64,000 bases of DNA, taken from positions 1 through 64,000 of the forward strand of contig DONT01000005.1 in assembly GCA_003513765.1 (NCBI GenBank). The letters are read 5' to 3'. The stretch comes from Jeotgalicoccus sp. GTDB taxonomy: Bacteria > Bacillota > Bacilli > Staphylococcales > Salinicoccaceae. The notes under the pieces are model-generated. The model was not told the origin of the DNA, did no database searches, and was given only the letters and a program-made list of their open reading frames with translations. The position numbers were made by a program, and so were the translations under genes. Below are positions 32,792 to 42,568 of this stretch, in pieces (positions within the stretch are counted from its first letter, which is position 1; each line of letters starts with the position of its first letter).

Positions 32792-34231
32792 CTAGTGTTC
32801 ATAAGCTGGATCTTTAACTTCCGCAGCCCGTTGTTTAAGAATTGCTCTGACATAAAGATAGCCTGTAACAGCTACCGGTATTAATCCTCCGATAACAGAA
32901 ATATTATAATCCAGATTTAATGTCTCAGGCGCATACAGGAAGTAAGTTCCGACGACACCTGTCATAAACAACGCTGGAATACCGGAAATGTAATGGAATT
33001 TTCCTTCTTTTAACAGATAAACAGTTGCAACCCATAACATCGTCGCTGCAACGGTCTGGTTAGTGAAACCAAGATAACGCCATAAGAACATGTAATCGAT
33101 AGTCGACAGCAGGAAGGCAGGGATACCGACACAAAGTGTCATCCAGAACATTTTCGGAGCTTTCTTGCTCTTTCTTATGCCTGCTACTGCTTCAGTAAGC
33201 ATCATGCGGGAAGAGCGAAGTGCTGTATCTCCAGTAGTGATTGGTAAAATAATCGCACCAAGAAATGCTAATATTGCGCCGACAGAGCCGAGCATTTCAA
33301 TAGAAATTGTATCGATTACGCCGGCGGGTCCGCCGACTGCAAGTGCGTCTGCCAATCCACCTGTTCCATGGAAGAATGTCATACCGGCAGTTGCCCAGAT
33401 TAATGCAATAACACCTTCTGCAATCATTGCGCCAAAGAATACTCTGCGACCGTCTGATTCTTTCTTAACGGTACGAGCAATAATAGGGCTTTGAGTTGAA
33501 TGGAAACCGCTGATTGCACCGCATGAAATAGTAACCATTATAAGCGGCCATACAGGAAGCCCTGCAGGATGCTGATTTTCAAATGTAAGATTTGGAATCG
33601 GTGTGCTTGAAAAGATTAAACCGAATAACACTGATACCGCCATAATAATCAATACAGCACCGAAAAATGGATAAATCCGTCCAATGATTTTATCAATCGG
33701 TAATACAGCAGCTATAATAAAATATGTGAAAATAATAATTAAAGCAACAAAGAATGGAATCGCACCGCCTGATTTTAATTCAATTAATTCTGCTGGACCG
33801 GCAGTAAATGCAGCAGTCACAAGAATCATCAGTGCCAGCGAAACGATATAAATAAAAACTTTAACACCTTTGCCGAGATATCTTTCTACAAGTGCAGGGA
33901 ACTGTGAACCATTATGTCTCAAGCTCAGCATGCCTGCAAAGTAATCGTGTACAGCACCGGCAAAAATACAGCCGACAACAATCCAGATTAAAGCTGGAGG
34001 ACCGTAAACAGCACCTGCTACAGCACCAAATACCGGACCAAGACCTGCGATATTTAACAGCTGAATCAACCATCCTTTAAATGGATGCATTGGCATATAG
34101 TCCACACCATCATTTGTTTTGTATGCCGGCGTCGGATTTTTATCATCAATAACAAAAATGCGTTCTACAATTTTTCCGTAGATAAAATATCCTGCAATAA
34201 GTAAAAATAAAGCTGAAAGTAAAGTAATCAT
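32792..34231 (-). CDS. CstA-family (carbon starvation) transporter
   Basis: A 479-residue membrane protein with more than twelve segments. FKGWLIQLLNIAGLGPVFGAVAGAVYGP, GAVHDYFAGMLSLRHNG and GDTALRSSRMML are CstA hallmarks. Family members take up pyruvate or peptides. Length is that of the short form in Gram-positives. The start at 34231 follows GCAGGAGG; 17 upstream residues in frame lack a ribosome site. A cre-like site lies about 100 bp upstream. Confidence 0.88.
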   Translation of the reverse strand: MITLLSALFLLIAGYFIYGKIVERIFVIDDKNPTPAYKTNDGVDYMPMHPFKGWLIQLLNIAGLGPVFGAVAGAVYGPPALIWIVVGCIFAGAVHDYFAGMLSLRHNGSQFPALVERYLGKGVKVFIYIVSLALMILVTAAFTAGPAELIELKSGGAIPFFVALIIIFTYFIIAAVLPIDKIIGRIYPFFGAVLIIMAVSVLFGLIFSSTPIPNLTFENQHPAGLPVWPLIMVTISCGAISGFHSTQSPIIARTVKKESDGRRVFFGAMIAEGVIALIWATAGMTFFHGTGGLADALAVGGPAGVIDTISIEMLGSVGAILAFLGAIILPITTGDTALRSSRMMLTEAVAGIRKSKKAPKMFWMTLCVGIPAFLLSTIDYMFLWRYLGFTNQTVAATMLWVATVYLLKEGKFHYISGIPALFMTGVVGTYFLYAPETLNLDYNISVIGGLIPVAVTGYLYVRAILKQRAAEVKDPAYEH

Positions 34232-34334
34232 AGCAGTCCTCCTGCAACTGAAAATTTGTGAATTAGTTGCTAAGTGTAGCAAGGAGTGACAGCTGAGTCA
34301 ATAAGTTTTCAGAAAGTTTAAACTAAAAAGAATA

Positions 34335-34348
34335 TTAAAGCGTTTACA
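34335..34348 (-). promoter_or_regulatory. cre-like site upstream of the cstA-like gene
   Basis: TTAAAGCGTTTACA fits the CcpA operator consensus with one mismatch. Its location before a starvation-type transporter fits catabolite repression; direct evidence is lacking. Confidence 0.5.
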
Positions 34349-34400
34349 TTGTAAAATGAGAGAGGAATTATGTTGGTTTCTGGTCAGCTGAGGGCTTCGA

Positions 34401-34636
34401 GTACGACACTGAATGACCGTCGTATTCCAAGGTCACTTTAAGTACGACGGCGAATAACCGTCGTATTCCAAGGTCACTTTAAGTACGACGCCGAATAACC
34501 GTCGTATTCCAAGCCCACTTTAAGTACGACGCCGAATGACCGTCGTATTCCAAGCCCGCTTTAAGTACGACGCCGAATAACCGTCGTATTCCAAGGTCAC
34601 TTCAAGTACGACGTCAAACCACCGTCGTATTCCAAA
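34401..34636 (+). repeat. 41-bp tandem array D (6 units)
   Basis: GTACGAC begins at 34401, 34442, 34483, 34524, 34565 and 34606, always 41 bp apart. Unit layout: arm ACGACGG, loop CGAATAA, arm CCGTCGT, core ATTCCAAGGTCACTTTAAGT. Some units have ACGACGC instead of ACGACGG. It fills most of the 471-bp gap between the cstA-like gene and the terminator of the LLM operon. Confidence 0.95.
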
Positions 34637-34658
34637 TCTCCTAAACTGTTTACAGGCA

Positions 34659-34691
34659 CAAAAAACACCTGCTCCACATGGAAGCAGGTGC
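34659..34691 (-). terminator. Terminator of the LLM operon
   Basis: On the minus strand CACCTGCT pairs with AGCAGGTG around a 9-base loop, followed by TTTTTTGTG. Confidence 0.88.
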
Positions 34692-34702
34692 TCATACATT
34701 AC

Positions 34703-36013
34703 TTATTTAGAATAGCGGTTTTCTTTAAACGGCAACCCAAGTTCGTCGCGTAAAGTTTTACCTTCGTAGGAAGTGTCATAATAGCCTTTACCGACTAAAA
34801 TCGGAATGACTTTATCGATAAAGTCATGGAAGAAATCACCAAGTACATGCGGTGTCAGAACAAATCCGTCTGCACCGTCGTTATCGATCCATTCAATAAT
34901 CTGATCAGCGACTTCTTCGTATGTGCCCATAAATGGACTTTCACGTGTCGTTTCTTCCATCGCAACCTGACGCAGCGTTAAGTTGTTTTCTTTCGCGCGT
35001 TTCTTAATTTCATCAGTCGTCGACTGGAAGCTGTTCTTCCCGATATCGCCAAGTTCAGGGAATTGTGCATCGACATCGTACTGACTGAAGTCGTGGTGGT
35101 CAAAGTAGCGGCCGAGGTAAGCGAGCGCTTCTTCTATAGTAACTAAGTTCTTAATATATTCGTAACGTTCACGGACCTCGTCATGATTTTTCCCGACAAT
35201 CGGCTGCAGCGTCGGGAATACTTTAATTTCGTCAGGGTTCCGTCCGTTATCAGCTGCCTGCTGGCGCAAATCTGCATAAGTTTTCTGCGCTTTTTCTAAA
35301 GTGCTGGCATTTGTAAATACCGCGTCAGCATTACGTGCTGCGAATGCTGAACCTTTCGGTGAAGCACCCGCCTGGAAAATAATCGGCTGTCCCTGAGGGG
35401 AACGTTCAATATTAAGCGGTCCCTGAATTTTGAAGAACTCGCCTTCGTAATTCAATTCGTGCATTTTTTCTTTATCGAAATACTGTCCGCTTTCCTTATC
35501 GCGCACAAATGCGTCATCTTCCCATGAATCCCACAGGCCCTGAACGACTGACAGATGCTCATCCGCGATATCGTAGCGGAGGCTGTGTTCGGGATGTTTA
35601 TCCTTGCTGAAGTTTTTAGCACTGCCTTCTAAAGGAGAAGTCACCACGTTCCAGCCGGCACGTCCGCCGCTCATCATATCAACTGAAGCAAGCTGGCGTG
35701 CAATCGTAAACGGTTCGCTGTACGACGTTGACACTGTTGCAACAAGTCCGATATGCGAAGTGATTGGAGCGAGTGCGCCGAGCAGTGTTAACGGCTCAAA
35801 ACGGCTTAAAAAGTGCGGGATTGATTTATCGTTAATAAAAAGACCGTCAGCAACGAAAATAAATGAAAACCCTGCATCTTCAGCTTTTAAAGTGATGTTT
35901 TTATAATGATCGAAATTAACGCTGGCATCACTTGGAACGTCAGCGCTTCTCCATGCGTTCATATGGCCGCCCGGCCCGTGCAGCATTACTCCGAATTGTA
36001 CTTTCTTACTCAT
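34703..36013 (-). CDS. Flavin-dependent monooxygenase, NtaA/SnaA/DszA family
   Basis: A 436-residue class-II luciferase-like flavin monooxygenase (TIM barrel). HGPGGHMNAWRS, the SFIFVADGLF strand, ARQLASVDMMSGGRAGWNVVTS and IFQAGASPKGSAFAARNADAVF are typical of NtaA/DszA-type enzymes that use reduced flavin to oxidise aminopolycarboxylates or sulfur heterocycles. The substrate cannot be told. The start overlaps the stop of the gene before it by ATGA, so the two are translationally coupled. The flavin reductase partner is not in the operon. Confidence 0.88.
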   Translation of the reverse strand: MSKKVQFGVMLHGPGGHMNAWRSADVPSDASVNFDHYKNITLKAEDAGFSFIFVADGLFINDKSIPHFLSRFEPLTLLGALAPITSHIGLVATVSTSYSEPFTIARQLASVDMMSGGRAGWNVVTSPLEGSAKNFSKDKHPEHSLRYDIADEHLSVVQGLWDSWEDDAFVRDKESGQYFDKEKMHELNYEGEFFKIQGPLNIERSPQGQPIIFQAGASPKGSAFAARNADAVFTNASTLEKAQKTYADLRQQAADNGRNPDEIKVFPTLQPIVGKNHDEVRERYEYIKNLVTIEEALAYLGRYFDHHDFSQYDVDAQFPELGDIGKNSFQSTTDEIKKRAKENNLTLRQVAMEETTRESPFMGTYEEVADQIIEWIDNDGADGFVLTPHVLGDFFHDFIDKVIPILVGKGYYDTSYEGKTLRDELGLPFKENRYSK

Positions 36014-37011
36014 AATATCCCAGCCTTTTCTTTGTGTATGGTATGAATCGGTGCGAGTATTTTAACCGTCTGATTACGAACCTCAGCGTCGGTTGATGGT
36101 ATGTGGAACATGAATTCATCGATTGGATTTAATTTACTGAGTTCGTCTAATTTTGATAAAATCTCTTCCTTATTACCAAGAATCATATCCAGCTGTTTTT
36201 TCTCAACTTCAATTTTTTCATCGGTATTTCTAATATAATCATTAACCTGATTTTCAGTAGTGACACGTAATGTTTTGCCGTTTTTAAATTTGAGCGAGTA
36301 AACTATATTTTCATCTGCAGCAGCTTTTTTATCCTCTGCAGTTTCAGCTGCGAGTACCGATAAGGCAGCAATGAACTTGCCATCCGGATAATGTTTTTTG
36401 TAAGCAGCTGAAACTTCTTTCAGCAGTGCTTCATCATTTTTTATAAAATGAGCAAAGATGAAATTCACTTTATTTTCAGCAGCAAACTGTGCAGACGATG
36501 CACTTCCGCCGAGCAGGAACAAATCAGGCTTTGATGATTCTGTATCAGCCGATATTTTAAGCGTTCTGTTATTCTCGTGTGTGCCGTCTACATATGATTT
36601 CAAGCTCAGGAATCTGTCATTGAAAGAGTCGATATTGGCACGAAGTTCATGCTGCAGGGCAGCTGTTGAAAGCGGCGTGCCGCCAGGTGCTTTGCCAACG
36701 CCGAGATTCACACGATCTGGTGCGAGATGACTGATCAGCTGGAACTGTTCGGCAACGTGAAACGGATTGTGATGCGACAGCATGACGCCGCCCGCACCGA
36801 TATTTATATTTTTCGTATGATTAATCAGGTGAGTCACTAACACCTCAGGTGCCGTACCGATAAGATTTTCCATATTGTGATGCTCCGACACGAAGTAACG
36901 CTTGTAACCGAGAGTATCTGCAAGCTTCGCAAGTTCCACGGTATGGCCGAGAGACTCTACAACAGAATGTCCGTCAAGAATAGGGCTTTGATTTAAAATA
37001 TTAAACTCCAT
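36010..37011 (-). CDS. Luciferase-like monooxygenase, MsnO8 type
   Basis: A 333-residue class-I LLM protein. MEFNILNQSPI, RYFVSEHHNMENLIGTAPEVL, NINIGAGGVMLSHHNP and RVNLGVGKAPGGTP form the usual barrel landmarks. Family name MsnO8-type comes from similarity of these blocks; function is unknown. The start at 37011 follows AAGGAG. It is the first gene of a two-gene operon with the larger LLM enzyme. Upstream, AATTCCTAGTA (minus strand, near 37160) resembles the motif repeated at the MarR-controlled locus (21.4 kb). Confidence 0.85.
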   Translation of the reverse strand: MEFNILNQSPILDGHSVVESLGHTVELAKLADTLGYKRYFVSEHHNMENLIGTAPEVLVTHLINHTKNINIGAGGVMLSHHNPFHVAEQFQLISHLAPDRVNLGVGKAPGGTPLSTAALQHELRANIDSFNDRFLSLKSYVDGTHENNRTLKISADTESSKPDLFLLGGSASSAQFAAENKVNFIFAHFIKNDEALLKEVSAAYKKHYPDGKFIAALSVLAAETAEDKKAAADENIVYSLKFKNGKTLRVTTENQVNDYIRNTDEKIEVEKKQLDMILGNKEEILSKLDELSKLNPIDEFMFHIPSTDAEVRNQTVKILAPIHTIHKEKAGIL

Positions 37012-37235
37012 GAAATTCTCCTTCCAATGCATATGTTTCCTGAATATGTAACATCGTACTTTTCCTACTTGATAACTATGAATTAAAATTAATGATATCA
37101 CTTATTTAGAATAATTCAATAATTTACTGATAATTTAAGATAGAAAACTTACTATTCTACTAGGAATTTAAGAACGGCAGGGGGTGATGGTGAGTTTTGC
37201 AGGAAAAGAAAAGGTATTCCTCTGCCAGCAAACAC

Positions 37236-37268
37236 AAAAAAGCCAGCCCGGAATTTCCGGACTGGCTG
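37236..37268 (-). terminator. Terminator of trhO
   Basis: On the minus strand CAGCCAGTCCGG pairs with CCGGGCTGGCTT (one mismatch), followed by TTTTGTG. Confidence 0.88.
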
Positions 37269-37283
37269 TAAAATAAAATTATA

Positions 37284-38267
37284 TTATCCTTTATGGCTTA
37301 ACACAGGTTCTGACTCAGCAAAATCTGTCTGTTTTAATTCTTCAATACGCTCTTTAACGAATTCACTCGTCATGTTGTGCTCAACGATATATCTGTTGCG
37401 TGAGTGTTCAGCACATTCAATTGAACATCCGCCGAGATGGTAATGCTGGTTTTCTTCGGATGCTAAAATCTGCGCATTACATTCAGGGTTCGCACAATTG
37501 ATGTAGCGTTCGCACGGCTCGCCGTCAAAGTGATCGCGACCGACGACTACGTGTTCAACCTGGTTAATCGGCACTGTCAGTCTTTCATCAAAAACGTACA
37601 TCTGGCCGTCCCACAGCTGACCTTTAGCGACAGGGTCTTTAGAGTATGTTGCTACGCCGCCGTGCAGCTGTGCTACATTATCAAAGCCTTCGTTTTTCAG
37701 CCATCCTGAGAATTTCTCACAGCGGATTCCGCCAGTGCAGTATGTGAGTATCTTTTTACCTTCAAATAAGTGTTTGTTGTCTCGTACCCATTGCGGCGTG
37801 TCTCTGAACGTTTCAACATCAGGTTTAATTGCACCGCGGAAATGGCCGACATCGTATTCGTATATGTTTCGTACATCGAGAACAACAGTATCTTCCTGCT
37901 GCATCTGTTCATAGAATTCTGCAGGCGATAAATATTCACCTGTCTGTTCACGAGGATCTATATCAGTATCCAGGCTTAAGTTCACAAGCTCGGGACGCGG
38001 ACGCACGAACATTTTTCTAAATGCATGTTCTTCTGCCTCATCAATTTTAAAGACGATATCTTTAAATAAAGGATGTGCTTTCATATATTCCATATAACGT
38101 TCAGTCTGTTCATAATCACCTGAAACCGTTCCGTTAATACCTTCATGGGCAACGAGAATACGGCCTTTAAGGCCTAAGTCCTTGCAGAATCTTAAATGTT
38201 CTGCAGCAAATGTTTCCGGATCTTCTACATCCGCATAGTAATAATAAAGTAAAACTCGATATTTCAT
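37284..38267 (-). CDS. trhO: tRNA uridine-34 hydroxylase TrhO (rhodanese domain)
   Basis: Makes 5-hydroxyuridine at the wobble position of tRNA, using O2. The 327-residue protein has an acylphosphatase-like N-terminus (about 1-110), a rhodanese domain with the active Cys177 in YCTGGIRCEK, and a C-terminal Cys/His-rich segment (CANPECNAQIL, then GGCSIEC). The GTG at 38279 is part of the ribosome site AGGTGG, so the ATG at 38267 is the start. It is single. Earlier names are YbfQ or YceA-like. Confidence 0.9.
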   Translation of the reverse strand: MKYRVLLYYYYADVEDPETFAAEHLRFCKDLGLKGRILVAHEGINGTVSGDYEQTERYMEYMKAHPLFKDIVFKIDEAEEHAFRKMFVRPRPELVNLSLDTDIDPREQTGEYLSPAEFYEQMQQEDTVVLDVRNIYEYDVGHFRGAIKPDVETFRDTPQWVRDNKHLFEGKKILTYCTGGIRCEKFSGWLKNEGFDNVAQLHGGVATYSKDPVAKGQLWDGQMYVFDERLTVPINQVEHVVVGRDHFDGEPCERYINCANPECNAQILASEENQHYHLGGCSIECAEHSRNRYIVEHNMTSEFVKERIEELKQTDFAESEPVLSHKG

Positions 38268-38439
38268 TATATTTTCCACCTATCAAATTTATTTGCAGGA
38301 TAAATCCTGATAGTTTTACATGAATTATTGTATCAGATTTTGACACTATTTAGTAATGGAAATTAAAGAACATGGTGACAGAATTCCTAATTTTGTCTGT
38401 AAATGTGTTAAAATTTAATAAAGATAAAGGAGTGGTCTT

Positions 38440-39075
38440 ATGGACGTTAAAATATATACTGATATCGCGTGTCCGTTTTGCTATATCGGCAAGAAGAATT
38501 TTGAAAAAGCACTGGCTGAATATGAAACTGATGATAAAATTAATATAGAGTATGCAAGCTACGAGCTGGATAACCGGGCGCCGAAAGTACCGGAGAAAAA
38601 TATGTATGAAGTCCTCGCTGAAAAGCATGACAAGCCGATGGAAGAAATTACTGCAATGGTCGACCACATTGTCGAACAGGGTAAAATTGCCGGCATCGAA
38701 TTCAACATGGATAAAGTTATACCAGCTAACACGAGAGACGCTCACAGATTATTAAAATTGGCGTATGAATTCGGCCTCGGAGAAGAAGTACTTGAGTCTC
38801 TGCACCGTGCTTACTTTATTGAAGGTAAAAATGTGAGTGATAAAGATGTACTCTTAGAAATTGCGAAAGCGAACAGAATGCCTGAAGTTCCTGCCCTCGA
38901 AGTAATCAACGATCCCAGTCTGTTTTTAGAAAATGTAATCGGGGACTTTAATATGGCGAAAGTAAACAAAGTTCGTACTCTGCCGTATTACATATTCGAT
39001 GACAAATTTGCAATCAGCGGTGCACGTGAACCGCGTCACTATACGATTGCGTTAAATAAAACACTGAAGTCTTAA
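38440..39075 (+). CDS. DsbA-family oxidoreductase, FrnE-like
   Basis: A 211-residue thioredoxin-fold protein with CPFC at residues 11-14, a helical insertion, and the late cis-Pro strand VRTLPYYIFDDKFAISGA. No signal peptide is present, so it acts in the cytosol, like FrnE of Deinococcus and the polyketide FrnE group, as a disulfide isomerase or oxidoreductase in stress. RBS AAGGAG. A terminator follows. Confidence 0.88.
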   Translation: MDVKIYTDIACPFCYIGKKNFEKALAEYETDDKINIEYASYELDNRAPKVPEKNMYEVLAEKHDKPMEEITAMVDHIVEQGKIAGIEFNMDKVIPANTRDAHRLLKLAYEFGLGEEVLESLHRAYFIEGKNVSDKDVLLEIAKANRMPEVPALEVINDPSLFLENVIGDFNMAKVNKVRTLPYYIFDDKFAISGAREPRHYTIALNKTLKS

Positions 39076-39082
39076 AACACAT

Positions 39083-39120
39083 AAAAAGCTCCGCAGTCAT
39101 TAATGACTGCGGAGCTTTTG
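39083..39120. terminator. Bidirectional terminator
   Basis: AAAAGCTCCGCAGTCATT pairs with AATGACTGCGGAGCTTTT, with T/A tails both ways. It serves the FrnE-like gene and possibly the convergent membrane protein gene. Confidence 0.9.
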
Positions 39121-39142
39121 AAAAATTCCATCCCCATGGAAC

Positions 39143-39424
39143 TTAATTTTCTGCTGGAACGTTTCCTGACGGTTTAACGAGTTTAATTAAATGGTAAACC
39201 GCACCAGCGATAAGCAGGATCGGCACGATAATTAAAATCAGGAAGAACAGCGATCCGATAAATTCACCTAAACCGAATGATGCAAAGAACTCTGATGTTG
39301 TGACTTCAAGAAGCGGCGGTAAAAATGCGAAATAATAAATGAGTCCGACAGCAGCCAATGTAACTAAGTAAAATACCATATTCGAAATATGATACGGAAC
39401 AGTATTTTTATCAAACTTAAACAT
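39143..39424 (-). CDS. Unknown membrane protein (93 residues)
   Basis: Two membrane segments (about 15-38 and 55-80) on a short charged start (MFKFDKNTVPYHISN). I do not recognise the family. It is single and converges on the FrnE-like gene. A ribosome site AAGGGGTTTTATA is weakly spaced before the ATG. Confidence 0.6.
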   Translation of the reverse strand: MFKFDKNTVPYHISNMVFYLVTLAAVGLIYYFAFLPPLLEVTTSEFFASFGLGEFIGSLFFLILIIVPILLIAGAVYHLIKLVKPSGNVPAEN

Positions 39425-39537
39425 TATAAAACCCCTTACATTTTTAGTCTTTTAAATAGTATACAACAATGTATAATTGAATGCATAGTTTATTGACGGT
39501 ATTTTAAGAAAATTATTATTATAATGGAGGAAAACGA

Positions 39538-40041
39538 ATGTCTTTACGTTCAGCAGTCAGCGATGACGTACCTTATATAATGGAGATTATCAGAAAGGTG
39601 ATCCCGAGAATGCACGCAGCAGGCAATTATCAGTGGGACGAATACTATCCGACGGATGCGACCTTCAAAAAGGATATTAAAAACGGCACACTCTACGTTT
39701 ATGAAGAAGACAGCGTAATTAAAGGCTGCATCGTTGCCGATGATAATCATGCTTTTGCCTACGATGATATTCCGTGGGAACTTGCACGCATGGATTGTCT
39801 TGCACTGCACAGGCTGGCAGTGGACCCTCAGTTCCAAGGACAGGGAATCGCACAGAAAATTTTAAGCGGCATTATTGAAACAGGTAAAGAAAAATCGTAC
39901 CTCGGTATACATACAGACACTTCACAGGAGAACAAACCTATGCAGCAGCTATTCAAAAAGCTCGGGTTTGATTACAAGGGGCATTTGAACCTGGATGACA
40001 ACCTCGATAACTGGTACGCGGCCTACGAAAAAGTATTTTAG
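39538..40041 (+). CDS. GNAT acetyltransferase
   Basis: A 167-residue acetyl-CoA-dependent N-acetyltransferase. LALHRLAVDPQFQGQGIAQKIL is the acetyl-CoA binding motif A (Gln/Gly-x-Gly), and PMQQLFKKLGFDYKG is the usual last motif. The substrate is unknown. RBS TGGAGG; 68 bp ahead of the symporter. Confidence 0.88.
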   Translation: MSLRSAVSDDVPYIMEIIRKVIPRMHAAGNYQWDEYYPTDATFKKDIKNGTLYVYEEDSVIKGCIVADDNHAFAYDDIPWELARMDCLALHRLAVDPQFQGQGIAQKILSGIIETGKEKSYLGIHTDTSQENKPMQQLFKKLGFDYKGHLNLDDNLDNWYAAYEKVF

Positions 40042-40109
40042 AAAACGGTTGCAATCCGGAGTGTAAAAAGATATGTTAGTTGAGATGAAAAAATCAAGGG
40101 GGATTTAGT

Positions 40110-41300
40110 GTGAAATTATTAGCAAAATTAATTGCGGGTATCATTGCCGGTATCGCAGTCGGGGGGATTTATTATCTCGTTGGCGACGGCGGCACGATGG
40201 GTTCTATTATGGAGTTCATTGTAAGAGTATTCGTGACGATGCAATCGGTTCTAGGGGCGTTTATCTTCTTTACGATTCCATTTATTATTCTATTTTTTAT
40301 TGCATCGGGAATTTCAAAAATCGGTACAGGTTCAGGTAAGGTCGTCGGAGCCACTTTAGGGGTGGCCTACTTATCGACTCTCGGAGCAGGACTGCTCGCA
40401 TATGCAGTAGCAAGTTTTATCATGCCGCGTATTACGGGAGACAGCCAAGTACCGGAAGAAGGGGCAGCAATTGCACCGTATCTGGAATTCGATATTCCGC
40501 CTGTAATGGATATTTTACCTGCGCTTGTATTGGCATTCGCAGTCGGCATTGTGATGAATATACTTAAGCTGGATGTAATGATTAAGTTCTTTGATCAGGG
40601 GAAAGATATTACAGAATTTATTATTGAAAAAGTAATCATCCGTATATTACCGTTTTACATAGCGGGTGTATTCGCTGGCATGGCAGCCACAGGTACTGTA
40701 TTTGATACATTACTGGTATTTGGTGTCGTACTGCTGGTTGCAATTATTCTTCACTGGGTATGGCTTGTGTTTCAATACACAATTGCGGGTTCTTTATTAA
40801 AACAAAACCCTTTTAAAATGCTTAAAACGATGCTGCCGGCATACTTTACAGCACTTGGAACAATGTCCAGTGCGGCAACAATTCCAGTGACACTTGCACG
40901 TGCCAAAGAAAATGGCATCAGAGAACGTATCGCAGACTTTGTCATTCCTCTCGGCGCGACGATTCACCTGTCGGGCAGTACGATTACTATTGTCAGCTGT
41001 TCAATCGCAGTGATGACAATACTCCCAGGCTATGATATGCCTGGACTGTGGGAAATGCTCGGTGTCATTCTGCTGTTAGGTGTTGTTATGATTGCAGCTC
41101 CTGGTGTACCGGGGGGTGCGATTATGGCAGCGAGCGGAGTGCTTATGGCAAACCTCGGCTTTAATGAAGCGGCAGTTGCATTTATGATTGCACTTTACGT
41201 TGCACAGGACAGCTTCGGTACTGCAACTAACGTAACTGGTGACGGTGCGGTAGCGGGAATTATCGATGCTTATGAACAAAGATTGAACAAGAAAGCTTAA
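40110..41300 (+). CDS. Dicarboxylate/amino acid:cation symporter (DAACS family)
   Basis: A 396-residue symporter with eight membrane segments and two re-entrant loops. The conserved serine-rich stretch appears as LGTMSSAATIPVTL, and the substrate region as PLGATIHLSGST, which differs from the common NMDG form. AVFMIALYVAQDSFGTATNVTGDG matches the C-terminal NxxGD motif. It is probably a Na+ or H+ coupled transporter for glutamate, aspartate or a dicarboxylate. Start is a GTG after AAGGGGG. AGAAAACGGTTGCA at 40040-40053 is a weak cre candidate. Confidence 0.85.
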   Translation: MKLLAKLIAGIIAGIAVGGIYYLVGDGGTMGSIMEFIVRVFVTMQSVLGAFIFFTIPFIILFFIASGISKIGTGSGKVVGATLGVAYLSTLGAGLLAYAVASFIMPRITGDSQVPEEGAAIAPYLEFDIPPVMDILPALVLAFAVGIVMNILKLDVMIKFFDQGKDITEFIIEKVIIRILPFYIAGVFAGMAATGTVFDTLLVFGVVLLVAIILHWVWLVFQYTIAGSLLKQNPFKMLKTMLPAYFTALGTMSSAATIPVTLARAKENGIRERIADFVIPLGATIHLSGSTITIVSCSIAVMTILPGYDMPGLWEMLGVILLLGVVMIAAPGVPGGAIMAASGVLMANLGFNEAAVAFMIALYVAQDSFGTATNVTGDGAVAGIIDAYEQRLNKKA

Positions 41301-41318
41301 ATTTAATACGATGACAGG

Positions 41319-41356
41319 AAAGACAGTCAGGCATACGTGCCTTGCTGTCTTTTTTT
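41319..41356 (+). terminator. Terminator of the symporter gene
   Basis: AAAGACAG-CAGGCA pairs with TGCCTTG-CTGTCTTT around TACG, followed by TTTTAG. Confidence 0.88.
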
Positions 41357-41406
41357 AGTTATAATTAAAAGGATAGAAAATGTGAATTTAAGATTGAGGG
41401 AATAAT

Positions 41407-42558
41407 GTGAAATCAAAAATTTTATTGTATTTAGTTATCGTTATCTGCTTTTTAGATTTATTTATACAGCTTCCGATTATTACACCGTTCGCGCTGGAAC
41501 TCGGCGCAACTGAATTTATGGCGGGTATCGTCGTTGCCATGTACTCACTCTTTAATATGGTCGGCAACATCGCCGGCGGATATTTATCGGATAAATTCGG
41601 ACGCAGAAATACACTGCTTTTCGGAATGATTATGCAGGTGTTTTTCGTGCTCATTTATACGACGACACCGTCGATTGCGGTGCTGCTCGCAGTCAGAGCA
41701 ATCCACGGGTTCTCGAGCGGACTTTTAACACCGGCAGCGTTCAGTTTAATCGCCGATATCTCCAGGAAGTCTGCAATCGGAAAATCGATGGCACTGACCG
41801 GTGTCGCAATCGGAACAGCGGCAATACTTGGACCAGCTGCAGGCGGGATTATATCGAGCACAATCAGCTACGAAATGGTGTACTACATCCTGTCCGGGGT
41901 ATATGTATTCGGAACGATTCTAACATTCTTCGGTATTAAAGAAAGCTCAACCGGAGAAAGCAGAACACATCATGCGGCAACGCCGTTTAAAGAACTGCTC
42001 ATCCGTCCATCATTAAATGTGGCGTATATATCATCATTTACATTGATGATTGCTCAGGGCACACTCGCTTTCGGTCTGCCGATAAAAACCGGTTACCTTG
42101 GAGCTGACGCATCCATGACAGGGATGATGCTGAGTGTTTTCGGTGTTACAGCGATCATCGTTTTTGCATCACCGATCAACAGAATTTATTCCCGTTATAA
42201 GAGTGAAAGTCTCGTTGCAATCGGCATACTGATTTTAAGTGTCAGTATGATTCTGCTGCATTTCGCGCCTTCACCGGGCTTTATCTTTTTAGTGATGGTA
42301 ATTTACGGCTTCGGTTTCGGATTTATCTTCCCGTCGATGAATAAAATCGTCGCGGAAAATTCCGAAATGAACGAGCGGGGCAAGGCGAACGGAATTTTTT
42401 ATTCGTACTTTTCACTCGGTTCCGTTGCAGGTTCTGTCCTTGCAGGCTACTTCGCAACGGTATTCAATCTGCCGTTTCTCGGTATCGGCCTTGTCACACT
42501 GTTAATGCTGATGATATTAATATATATCCGTTACAGACTGAAACTGAATCGTCCATAG
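41407..42558 (+). CDS. MFS transporter (12 segments)
   Basis: A 383-residue drug:H+ antiporter-like protein. NMVGNIAGGYLSDKFGRRNTLL is the MFS signature between segments 2 and 3, and AIGTAAILGPAAGGIISS is the antiporter motif C. The start is a GTG at 41407, where an overlapping ATG is out of frame. It ends 10 bp before the next gene, so the two form an operon, possibly with two further genes. The substrate is unknown. Confidence 0.85.
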   Translation: MKSKILLYLVIVICFLDLFIQLPIITPFALELGATEFMAGIVVAMYSLFNMVGNIAGGYLSDKFGRRNTLLFGMIMQVFFVLIYTTTPSIAVLLAVRAIHGFSSGLLTPAAFSLIADISRKSAIGKSMALTGVAIGTAAILGPAAGGIISSTISYEMVYYILSGVYVFGTILTFFGIKESSTGESRTHHAATPFKELLIRPSLNVAYISSFTLMIAQGTLAFGLPIKTGYLGADASMTGMMLSVFGVTAIIVFASPINRIYSRYKSESLVAIGILILSVSMILLHFAPSPGFIFLVMVIYGFGFGFIFPSMNKIVAENSEMNERGKANGIFYSYFSLGSVAGSVLAGYFATVFNLPFLGIGLVTLLMLMILIYIRYRLKLNRP

Positions 42559-42568
42559 GAGGATTGTT

